From Natronomonas sp. CBA1123 (GTDB lineage Archaea > Halobacteriota > Halobacteria > Halobacteriales > Haloarculaceae), in NCBI RefSeq assembly GCF_009741925.1, contig NZ_WPCC01000007.1, positions 1 to 64,000 on the forward strand: a DNA stretch of 64,000 nucleotides, written 5' to 3'. The translations under genes and the position numbers were made by a program. A model generated the notes under the pieces. The model ran no database searches and had not been told where the DNA came from. It worked only from the letters and a program-made list of their open reading frames with translations. Below, in pieces: positions 57,795 through 64,000 of this stretch; positions within the stretch are counted from its first letter, which is position 1, and the number at the start of each line of letters is the position of its first letter.

Positions 57795-59437
57795 GTGTCA
57801 GCGAGTCGTTCGACGCGTTCGAGGCTGTCGGCATCGTCGGGCGATTTGTCTTTCCGGATGCCGACGAACCGTGGGAATCGAAGGGCGTACCCCGAGGAGT
57901 AGGTCGGCGAACGCTGTATCTCCTCGTATCCGACCTCGAAGACGACGGCCGGTTCGATGTCGACCTCGGTGCCCGATTCGGAACGGACGTACGGCTCCAG
58001 TCGGTCGTGTAACGCCGCGAGTTCTTCGTCGGTGATGCCGGTTGCGACTTTCCCCAGTGTCTCGTAGCCGTCTTCCGTTCGGGCCGAAAGCAGGAACGTC
58101 CCCAGCAGGTTCGCCCGACGCCCCTCACCCCACTCGGCACCGGTGACGACGAGGTCCAGCGTCTCCACGTCGGGCTTTCGCTTGAGCCAATTCTTCCCTC
58201 GGTTTCCCGGCGTGTACGACGAGTCGGGGTTCTTGAGCATGATGCCCTCGTGGCCGGCGTCGAGAGCCTCGGCCTCGTACTCGGCGACGGCGTCTGCGTC
58301 GTCGGTCAGGACCAACTCCGAAATGCCCGCCGAGAGCAGGTCACGCAGGTGGTCGTGTCGCTCGACGAGCGGTACGTCCAGCAAATCCTCGCCGTCGACG
58401 TGGAGACAGTCGAAGGCGTGTAGTTCAACGGCGACGTTCTCGCGGGTCGCGGCTACGTCGTGCTTGCGGCGGAACCGACGGAGGACCTCCTGGAAGGGTA
58501 GGGGGTCGCCGGCCTCGTCGACGGCGACGACTTCGCCGTCGAGGATAGCGGGAACCTCCAGTTCCCGGTCGACGAACTCGACGACCTCCGGCAGCGGGTC
58601 GGTCACGTCTTCGAGGTTCCGGGAGAACAGTCGCGTCGTCTGGCCGTCGTGGTGGACCTGCACCCGCGCTCCGTCGAACTTCGTCTCGACGGCCGCTCGG
58701 TCCCACTCTTCGAGGGCGTCGACGGCGGTTCCGGCCTGTGCGAGCATGGCCTTCACCGGCCGACCGACTTCGAGGTGGATGTCGTCGAGGCCCGCTTCGC
58801 CATCCTCGCGGGCGGTTTCGGCGACGAGACCACAGTCGTTCGACACTTGTAGAGCGCGTTCGACCGACTCGACCGGCACGTCGAAGGCCTCGCCAATCCC
58901 GTCGCGGACGGTCCCCTCGCCGACGCCGATGCGCATCTCGCCCAACACGAGACGGGCGAGAAAGCGGGCTTCGAGGTCGTCGGCGCGGTTGAACAGTCCG
59001 AACAGCGTGTCGAGTTTCGTGTCGGTGCTGCCCGAGCCTTCGGCGGCCGCGAGTGCTCGGAGTTCCGAATCCACCTCCGAGACGGTGAGCCCCTCGCCGC
59101 CACCGGCCCCGAAGGCCGAAAGTCCCTGCTGGCCACCCAAGTCCAGCCCTTCGGCGACGGCGCCGATTTCGCCGACTTCGGCCAGTCTGTCCTCGATATC
59201 GTTGGCCGATACGTTTGTCCCAGCGGCTTTCGCCAGCGCCTCGTAACACAGCGACGGCCCGATGTCGAGTTTCGTCCCGTCGTGGGCGGGGAACACCCGA
59301 CCCTGTACGAAGCGTGCGACCGTATCGAGCTCGTCGTCGGCCCCTGCGAACAGCTCGGCGACCAACGCGACTGTCTCTAAATCCGCTGGTTCGGCTTCCA
59401 TCTCGGCGGCGCGGTCAGCGAAGACGACGAACTCCAT
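57791..59437 (-). CDS. ligA: ATP-dependent DNA ligase
   Basis: 548 residues. N-terminal DNA-binding domain (about 1-215), nucleotidyltransferase with catalytic lysine in ETKFDGARV (Lys253), then EVVAVDEAG, HEGIMLKN, GNWLK-like KNWLKRK, and OB domain ending near FVGIRKDKS. Seals nicks in replication and repair with ATP. Full archaeal ligase I length. The symbol ligA is conventional in haloarchaea but used loosely. TATA element TTTAATC (59463-59469) lies 29 bases before the ATG. Confidence 0.95.
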   Translation of the reverse strand: MEFVVFADRAAEMEAEPADLETVALVAELFAGADDELDTVARFVQGRVFPAHDGTKLDIGPSLCYEALAKAAGTNVSANDIEDRLAEVGEIGAVAEGLDLGGQQGLSAFGAGGGEGLTVSEVDSELRALAAAEGSGSTDTKLDTLFGLFNRADDLEARFLARLVLGEMRIGVGEGTVRDGIGEAFDVPVESVERALQVSNDCGLVAETAREDGEAGLDDIHLEVGRPVKAMLAQAGTAVDALEEWDRAAVETKFDGARVQVHHDGQTTRLFSRNLEDVTDPLPEVVEFVDRELEVPAILDGEVVAVDEAGDPLPFQEVLRRFRRKHDVAATRENVAVELHAFDCLHVDGEDLLDVPLVERHDHLRDLLSAGISELVLTDDADAVAEYEAEALDAGHEGIMLKNPDSSYTPGNRGKNWLKRKPDVETLDLVVTGAEWGEGRRANLLGTFLLSARTEDGYETLGKVATGITDEELAALHDRLEPYVRSESGTEVDIEPAVVFEVGYEEIQRSPTYSSGYALRFPRFVGIRKDKSPDDADSLERVERLADT

Positions 59438-59462
59438 CGCTGTCGGCTTGGCCGGTACCGGG

Positions 59463-59469
59463 ATTAAAT
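59463..59469 (-). promoter_or_regulatory. TATA box of the DNA ligase gene
   Basis: GATTTAATC on the minus strand, about 29 bases before the ligase ATG (59437). Leaderless spacing. Confidence 0.5.
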
Positions 59470-59600
59470 CACACGGAAGTCAACAGGCAACGGGACGTTC
59501 GCTTATGTCGCTTCCGTGGTGTAGGTCTAATCAGCCTATATCGACGAGAGGTGTACTGAAAACAAAACTAAACTGACAGAGCGTGAATACTCAACCCGAA

Positions 59601-59625
59601 GATAATTTTTTTATCGTTAGCGATA
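59601..59625 (+). promoter_or_regulatory. TATA element with perfect inverted repeat
   Basis: GATAATTTTTTTATC (59601-59615) supplies a TATA box about 30 bases before ATG 59642. Overlapping its end is TATCG-TTAG-CGATA (59612-59625), a perfect 5-bp inverted repeat that would cover the transcription start. Likely an operator for an unknown regulator. Confidence 0.45.
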
Positions 59626-59641
59626 GACGCCTCCGCTTGGG

Positions 59642-60064
59642 ATGACACGACTCCTCAAGACGTCCGGATTCCTTGGATTGGCAACGATGATGGTGGTTGG
59701 GTTGTATCAAGCATATCTGCTGTCACCGCCGAACCCCCAAGCGGTACCGGGGTGGGTGGTCGGTGGACATGCACACCTCGGCGTGCTCTCGATTCTCGCG
59801 TTGGTGATGGGGTTCGCCGTCGTCGCCTACGGCCTCGTCGGACGCATGCGACAGGCGGTTTCCGGGTTGTTCGTCGTTGGCCAGTGGGGCGTTCCCCTGA
59901 CCGTCTGGGGTGCTGAACTCACGGGTATCGGTATCATTCACATCACGACGTTCATTTGGGGAGCGGCTCTCGTCGTGTCGATGCTGTTGATGGCTTACAC
60001 CGCCGCAACCACGGACGCGGTAATCGGCGGCGACGGGCGGTCAGGCGTACAACCGGCGGACTGA
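59642..60064 (+). CDS. Four-helix membrane protein, unknown
   Basis: 140 residues. Four hydrophobic stretches (about 8-28, 42-68, 74-95, 100-122). Conserved-looking polar residues lie within the helices: GGHAHLGVLSIL (two His) and GIIHITTFIWG (one His), which could coordinate heme or metal as in cytochrome-like proteins. Not recognised as a named family. Promoter carries an inverted repeat, so it is probably regulated. Confidence 0.68.
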   Translation: MTRLLKTSGFLGLATMMVVGLYQAYLLSPPNPQAVPGWVVGGHAHLGVLSILALVMGFAVVAYGLVGRMRQAVSGLFVVGQWGVPLTVWGAELTGIGIIHITTFIWGAALVVSMLLMAYTAATTDAVIGGDGRSGVQPAD

Positions 60065-60208
60065 CCGTTCGGTTTTCTCTCCGAACTCGTTTTCGAATCG
60101 AAAAGGCCGTGACTTCTCGGTCATGCGGTATTCCTCCGACGCGTCGAAACCTGCGACCAACGGTCGAAGCGAGCGCTGAGAAAGAAGAGACCGACGACGA
60201 GTACCGGA

Positions 60209-60928
60209 TTACAGAACGTCGTCGAAGTCCTTGTGACCCTTGATGTCGACGCCCTCGTCGGTGACGGTGGCGAGGAAGACGCCGTTACCGGAACCGGTGT
60301 CGCGCTCGACGGCTGATTTGATGCCGGAGGCCGCGACGCGCTTCGCCTCCTCGTTGCTCATGCCCTCCTCGTACTCGCGTTCAAGGGTACCGTATGCGAC
60401 GGTCATCCCGGAGCCGGTGATGGTGTAGTCGTCGGCCATCACGCCGCCTGCGGGGTCGATGGAGTAGACGTGGTGGCCGTCGTCGTCGACGCCGCCGAGG
60501 ATGGGATTGATGGCGAAGAACGGGCCGCCACGGGCGAAGTTCCCCGCGAGGGTAGCCAGCGCCTCGATGGAGATGTCCTCGCCGCGACGGGCCTCGTAAA
60601 GGTTGACTTCCGCGCGGAGCGAGCGGATGAAGGACTGAGCGCCGCCGACCGAGCCGACGAGCGTCAGGGCAGCCGTCGGGTGAATCTGTTCGACCTTCTG
60701 GACGTCCTTGTTCGAGACGAACCGGCCGCCGAGGGAGGCGCGCATGTCGGTCGCGATGACGACGCCTTCGGATGTCGTGATGCCGATGGTGGTCGTTCCC
60801 GTCTTGTTGACGCCCTCCAAGTCGTCCGCGGAGAGGTCGTTCGACGGCACCTCGCCGAGTTCGGGCTCGTACGGCGAGAGGGTGTGGTCCTGACCGGTGC
60901 GGGGCAGGGAGGTGTCTGGTTGTCGCAT
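60209..60928 (-). CDS. psmB: Proteasome beta subunit
   Basis: 239 residues. Propeptide 1-44 ends in KTG, with mature N-terminal nucleophile Thr45 in GTTTIGI after self-cleavage. Catalytic lysine region ATDMRASLGGRFVSNKDVQK and GSVGGAQS follow. Forms the inner rings of the 20S proteasome. ATG 60928 chosen; the frame is open upstream but not protein-like. Confidence 0.96.
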   Translation of the reverse strand: MRQPDTSLPRTGQDHTLSPYEPELGEVPSNDLSADDLEGVNKTGTTTIGITTSEGVVIATDMRASLGGRFVSNKDVQKVEQIHPTAALTLVGSVGGAQSFIRSLRAEVNLYEARRGEDISIEALATLAGNFARGGPFFAINPILGGVDDDGHHVYSIDPAGGVMADDYTITGSGMTVAYGTLEREYEEGMSNEEAKRVAASGIKSAVERDTGSGNGVFLATVTDEGVDIKGHKDFDDVL

Positions 60929-60968
60929 TGCACTGCGGTAGAAACCGACCGCAGATAAAACCTTCCGG

Positions 60969-61145
60969 TCAGGCCGCCGATTCCGCTTTCTCGTGAGCCT
61001 CGCCGAGCCGCTCGACGAGTCGCCCGATGGGGAACGGGATGCCCGCTCGCTTGGCCACGAGCGCGACGGGGAGCAGGGTGATGCCGAGGACGATGCTGAA
61101 CTGGTACAGAGCGAACATGAACGCCCGGTACGCCTTGAATTCCAT
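60969..61145 (-). CDS. 58-residue membrane protein upstream of psmB
   Basis: From ATG 61145 (MEFKAYRAFMFALYQFSIVL) to a TGA at 60969. One or two hydrophobic helices (about residues 8-29, FMFALYQFSIVLGITLLPVALV), then an amphipathic basic/acidic C-terminus (RLVERLGEAHEKAESAA). 40 bases upstream of psmB, same strand, so probably co-transcribed. The TATA element TTATAT (61172-61178) lies about 30 bases before its ATG. Function unknown. Confidence 0.65.
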   Translation of the reverse strand: MEFKAYRAFMFALYQFSIVLGITLLPVALVAKRAGIPFPIGRLVERLGEAHEKAESAA

Positions 61146-61458
61146 CTCGGTCGTGGCAATCCGGTAGGTGGATATAAGCTTTCCTCTCGTGTCGGTGGGT
61201 CGGATGATAAATAGTGCAGAACAATAGCGCCGCAGTCATGCGATTCCAGTCGAGTTGTGTTTCGGCGAACTGAGGTTGCACAATCGCCGCCATTGTCGGA
61301 TTACCCGCGTATCCGGTCGGCGCTATCGCGATAACTTATGGGAACGTTGGCGGTGACGTGCGCGGCTCGATTCGAGGACCGACCGGCGGGGCGGCGGGGC
61401 GGCGGGGCGGCGCTCCCGAAACAATAGGGCTATCCGTCGGGGGCCGCAGGGTTCGAGT
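61146..61458. other. Divergent intergenic region with tandem repeat
   Basis: 313 bases between the 58-residue membrane protein (leftward) and the DUF555 gene (rightward). Contains the leftward TATA at 61172-61178, a second AT-rich stretch near 61203-61214, a short AT stretch at 61331-61338 (ATAACTTA), and the GC-rich 8-base tandem repeat at 61384-61412. No convincing small gene or RNA was seen. The AACAATAG element (61420-61427) is the nearest promoter-like sequence to the DUF555 start. Confidence 0.45.
61384..61412. repeat. 8-base tandem repeat (CGGCGGGG), 3.6 copies
   Basis: Units at 61384-61391, 61392-61399, 61400-61407, then CGGCG at 61408-61412, all identical. Pure G/C, G-rich on the plus strand with four runs of four or three Gs, which also permits G-quadruplex folding. 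Likely variable in copy number between strains. Confidence 0.85.
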
Positions 61459-61821
61459 ATGAGCAACTACCTCGTCGCGATGGAAGCCGCGTGGCTGGTG
61501 CGTGACGTCGAGGAGATAGACGACGCCATCGGGGTGGCCGTCAGCGAAGCCGGCAAACGGCTCAACAGCGAAGAGATGGACTACGTCGAAGTCGAGGTCG
61601 GAGCGACGCCCTGTCCGGCCTGTGGCGAGGCGTTCGACTCTGCCTTCATCGCTGCCGACACCGCGTTGGTCGGGCTCCTGCTGGAGATGAAAGTGTTCAA
61701 CGCCGACAGCACACAACACGCCTCCCGCATCGCGAAGAGCGAAGTCGGCGGCGCACTCCGTGACGTTCCGCTGAAGGTCATCGAGACCTTCGAAACCGAC
61801 GACGCAGACGACGACAACTAG
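61459..61821 (+). CDS. UPF0212/DUF555 family protein
   Basis: 120 residues, start MSNYLVAMEAAWLVRDVEEIDDAIGVAVSEAGKRLN. Cys pair in CPACGEAFDSAFI suggests a metal site. Highly conserved in haloarchaea and some other archaea. Function unknown. Convergent with the XRE-CBS gene with 4-base overlap. Confidence 0.92.
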   Translation: MSNYLVAMEAAWLVRDVEEIDDAIGVAVSEAGKRLNSEEMDYVEVEVGATPCPACGEAFDSAFIAADTALVGLLLEMKVFNADSTQHASRIAKSEVGGALRDVPLKVIETFETDDADDDN

Positions 61822-62366
61822 GACATGTGGGCCGCGACGTCGGCCTCGGTGATGATACCCTCCAGTTGCCCGTCTCTGACGACCATTACGGCGTCCTGAT
61901 GGTTGAGGTGGGCGTTGACCTCGTCGAGGGTGGCATCGGGTTCGACCGTCGTAATCGCCTCCCGCATCACGTCGGCGACGGGGAGTTCGCCGGCGTTTTC
62001 GTCGTCCAGTTGCCTGATATCCGAATTCGAGATGATTCCCTGCGGTCGGCCGTCCCGGACGACTGGCAGTTGTGAGTAACCTTCCTTCACCATCAGGTCG
62101 ATAGCCTCGCGGACGCTGTCGTCCGGCGCGACGCTGATGACGCCTTCGTGCATGATGTCGTCGGCGTGCATCACCGCGCTTTCGGCCTCGTCGAGCGCCC
62201 CCACGATGCGCCGGAGCGTCGAGAGTCGCGGGTCGACGTCGCCCCCCTCGATGCGCGCGATGAGCGGCTGTGACACGTCCGCACGGTCGGCCAGTTCGCT
62301 CTGGGTCAACTCCAGACTCGTCCGCCGCTCACGGAGGTCCGCCGGCGTCGGCAGGTCGGTTCCCAT
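61818..62366 (-). CDS. XRE-family HTH with two CBS domains
   Basis: 182 residues from ATG 62366. HTH (about residues 8-62): LRERRTSLELTQSELADRADVSQPLIARIEGG. Two CBS domains follow (about 70-120 and 125-180): MHEGVISVAPDDSVREAIDLM and VADVMREAITTVEPDATLDEVNAHL. CBS pairs bind adenosine nucleotides or SAM, so this is a ligand-sensing DNA-binding regulator. A perfect inverted repeat lies 9 bases upstream. Confidence 0.9.
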   Translation of the reverse strand: MGTDLPTPADLRERRTSLELTQSELADRADVSQPLIARIEGGDVDPRLSTLRRIVGALDEAESAVMHADDIMHEGVISVAPDDSVREAIDLMVKEGYSQLPVVRDGRPQGIISNSDIRQLDDENAGELPVADVMREAITTVEPDATLDEVNAHLNHQDAVMVVRDGQLEGIITEADVAAHMS

Positions 62367-62374
62367 ACGAACCA

Positions 62375-62389
62375 ATAACTAACAGTTAT
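62375..62389. promoter_or_regulatory. Inverted repeat overlapping the XRE-CBS promoter
   Basis: ATAACT-AAC-AGTTAT, perfect 6-bp arms, 9 bases before the XRE-CBS ATG. It overlaps the TATA-like TGTATAAC of the same gene. Classic placement for autorepression by the HTH protein. Confidence 0.55.
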
Positions 62390-62539
62390 ACAAAAAGCCA
62401 CCGGCCCTGTTACGGTCGGTCCGAGGGTTCAAGTACCGAAACGGGACCACCCGGCGTATGCGCCGTGCATCGGCGGTCAGTCCCCAAGGCGGGAGCGTGG
62501 GGCAGGGCTGGCCGATACCGTCTCGCCCCGCCTGTTCGC

Positions 62540-63514
62540 CTACAACTCCAGACCGCGAATCTCGACGCTGTCCCCGGATTCCACGCTGCCGATGACACGT
62601 GCGTCGTCGAGTTCGTCGACGACTGCGTCGGCGTCGTCTTCGGGCAACGCCGCGACGAAGCCGGTTCCCATATTGAACGTTCGGTGCATCTCCTCGTCAC
62701 TCACGTCTCCCTCCTCCTGGACGAACTCGAACACCGGTTGAGGCTCGAAGGGGTCGTCGATGGCGTAGCGGAACTCGCCCATCCGCGAGAGGTTCGTCCA
62801 CCCGCCACCCGTGACGTGGGCGGCCGCGTGTGTGTCGACGGCGTGGAGCGGTTCGAGCACCTCTCGGTAGATGCGCGTCGGTTCGAGCAACGCCTCACCG
62901 ACGGTTCGGTCGTCGTAGGGGAACGGGTCGGTGTACTCGTGATTCAGCGTCGCGGCCTCCCGTGCCAGCGTCAGTCCGTTGGAGTGAATCCCCGAGGATG
63001 GGAGTCCGACGAGGGCGTCACCGGCCTGCGCCTCGCCGTCGAACAGCTCGTCCTCCGTCGCCAGTCCGGCGCAGGCGCCGGCGAGGTCCAATCCCTTGAT
63101 AACATCGGGCATTACCGCCGTCTCGCCACCGACGAGGGCGATTTCGGCGCGTTCCGCGCCCGCCGAGAGCCCCTCGCCGACCGCCTCGGAGGTATCGTCG
63201 TCCGGGGCCTCGACCGCGAGGTAATCGACGAACGCGACGGGGGTGACGCCCGTCGCGATGAGGTCGTTGACGTTCATCGCGATGCAGTCGATACCGATAG
63301 TCGAGTAGTCGTCGAGGGCCTCGGCGACGAGCAGTTTCGTCCCGACGCCGTCGGTCGCAAGGGCGAGATACCGGTCGCCGATATCGACCAACCCCGCGTA
63401 GTCACCCTCGAACTCGCCGACGGCGCCGATGAGTGCGGCGGTCGCGGCCTCGCTCGCGTCGATGTCGACGCCCGTCTCCGCGTAGGTGAGTCCCTCGTCG
63501 TTCTCGTCGGTCAT
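62540..63514 (-). CDS. purM: Phosphoribosylformylglycinamidine cyclo-ligase (PurM)
   Basis: 324 residues from ATG 63514. ATP- and substrate-binding segments: LATDGVGTKLLVAE, IGIDCIAMNVNDLIATG (NVND), ALVGGETAVMPDV, and LVGLPSSGIHSNGLTLAR. Makes AIR, step 5 of purine synthesis. Starts 43 bases downstream of the sensor kinase end. Confidence 0.96.
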   Translation of the reverse strand: MTDENDEGLTYAETGVDIDASEAATAALIGAVGEFEGDYAGLVDIGDRYLALATDGVGTKLLVAEALDDYSTIGIDCIAMNVNDLIATGVTPVAFVDYLAVEAPDDDTSEAVGEGLSAGAERAEIALVGGETAVMPDVIKGLDLAGACAGLATEDELFDGEAQAGDALVGLPSSGIHSNGLTLAREAATLNHEYTDPFPYDDRTVGEALLEPTRIYREVLEPLHAVDTHAAAHVTGGGWTNLSRMGEFRYAIDDPFEPQPVFEFVQEEGDVSDEEMHRTFNMGTGFVAALPEDDADAVVDELDDARVIGSVESGDSVEIRGLEL

Positions 63515-63557
63515 ATCCAATGGGCGGTCCGACCGGAGCAAAAGCGCGTCGGTTGGC

Positions 63558-64000
63558 TCACGCCGCTGGGAGTCGAACAGTCACGACGGTGCCGCGTGGC
63601 TCGTTGTCCTCGATGGACACCTCACCGTTGTATCGGGACACCAGGGTCCTGACGAGATACAGCCCGAACCCTTCGCCGTCGCTATCGGGGGTTCGGGTTC
63701 CTGGCTGAAAGTAACTCTCCCGCTTCTCCGGCGGAATGCTCGGCCCGTCGTCGGCGATGCGCACGACGACTTCACCGACGGTCCGTTCTGCGGTCACCGT
63801 CACCGTCGGCGTTCCGTCGTGGTGTTCGACCGCGTTCGACAGCAGGTTCTCGAATATCGTATCGATGAGGCTGTCGGCACGAACCGACAGTCCGTCCTCG
63901 ATGTCGGTTCGGAACGTCGCGTCCGGCGACGCCTCGGCTCTCGACTCGACGACGCATCGCAACGTCGACGAGAGGTCCGTCGACGTGAGGTACAACCCGC
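63558..64000 (-). CDS. Sensor histidine kinase, C-terminal part (cut by window edge)
   Basis: At least 145 residues visible; the frame stays open to the edge. The HATPase_c domain shows the N box ENLLSNAVEHH, the G1 box RIADDGPSIP and G2 box GEGFGLYLV, followed by the terminal NEPRGTVVTVRLP. The phosphoacceptor His and the sensor domain lie beyond 64000. Haloarchaeal kinases of this type often carry PAS domains, but that is not visible here. Likely cytoplasmic ATPase end. Confidence 0.88.
   Translation of the reverse strand, partial: GLYLTSTDLSSTLRCVVESRAEASPDATFRTDIEDGLSVRADSLIDTIFENLLSNAVEHHDGTPTVTVTAERTVGEVVVRIADDGPSIPPEKRESYFQPGTRTPDSDGEGFGLYLVRTLVSRYNGEVSIEDNEPRGTVVTVRLPAA

Noticed and set aside
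60123-60180. 18-codon frame between the four-helix membrane protein and psmB
   Set aside because: No hydrophobic or motif content and no promoter; expected by chance.

Overview
This window is haloarchaeal (class Halobacteria) chromosomal DNA. The base composition is GC-rich. The encoded proteins are very acidic, rich in Asp and Glu. Many transcripts look leaderless, with an AT-rich TATA element about 25-35 bases before the start codon. Five Tat-dependent lipoproteins carry an AGC lipobox. Several gene sets are archaeal: archaeal-type methionine adenosyltransferase, topoisomerase VI, proteasome beta subunit, ADP-forming acetyl-CoA synthetase, ATP-dependent DNA ligase, PyrI, and the UPF0212/DUF555 and COG1325 families. 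The genus cannot be fixed from sequence alone.

Layout. 1-9.3 kb: biotin genes bioF-bioD; a methyltransferase; an overlapping pair made of ADP-forming acetyl-CoA synthetase and a BioD-like/DRTGG P-loop protein; a znuABC-type metal importer; and a YbaK deacylase. 9.4-16 kb: a lipoprotein; a thiolase coupled to a ketosynthase-like/DUF35 fusion; a frameshifted GMP reductase/IMPDH-family gene; a Met/Gly-rich membrane protein; chorismate synthase; a second lipoprotein; and tRNA-Ser(UGA). 16.2-16.7 kb is a low-GC patch with a PD-(D/E)XK endonuclease-like gene. 16.7-24.5 kb: a DUF2064-like protein, small membrane and secreted proteins, an FKBP-type prolyl isomerase, a CYTH protein, methionine adenosyltransferase, an alpha/beta hydrolase and cysteine synthase. 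24.5-32.7 kb: an HTTM membrane protein, a CxxC thioredoxin and a large DUF255 thioredoxin-domain protein; a repeat-bearing divergent region; a lipoprotein; purD; an SCP2-like protein; and a zinc-ribbon HTH regulator. 32.7-42.5 kb: an isolated nuoCD fusion, a bacterio-opsin-activator-type HTH protein, an RNA-binding protein, a Nudix hydrolase, a 22-residue microprotein, pyrI-pyrB, a RecA-like protein, a phosphohexomutase and the cdd-udp pyrimidine salvage pair. 42.6-46.7 kb: type II NADH dehydrogenase, an HTH regulator, arginase and a lone trpB. 46.7-55.5 kb: the DNA-topology block gyrA-gyrB, mscS and, divergently, top6B-top6A. 55.5-64 kb: a lipoprotein, an MBL hydrolase, DNA ligase, psmB, small membrane proteins, DUF555, an XRE-CBS regulator, purM and the 3' part of a sensor histidine kinase cut by the window edge.

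Most of this is core housekeeping. The points most worth a second look are: the single-base frameshift in the GMPR/IMPDH gene; the ketosynthase-like partner of a thiolase that appears to lack its catalytic cysteine; the nuoCD gene with no other complex I gene beside it; an internal duplication inside the topoisomerase VI B insert; two very small membrane proteins; several perfect inverted repeats at promoters of regulator genes; and a strong TATA box followed by a structured stretch upstream of the phosphohexomutase gene. I saw no CRISPR array, transposase or integrase.
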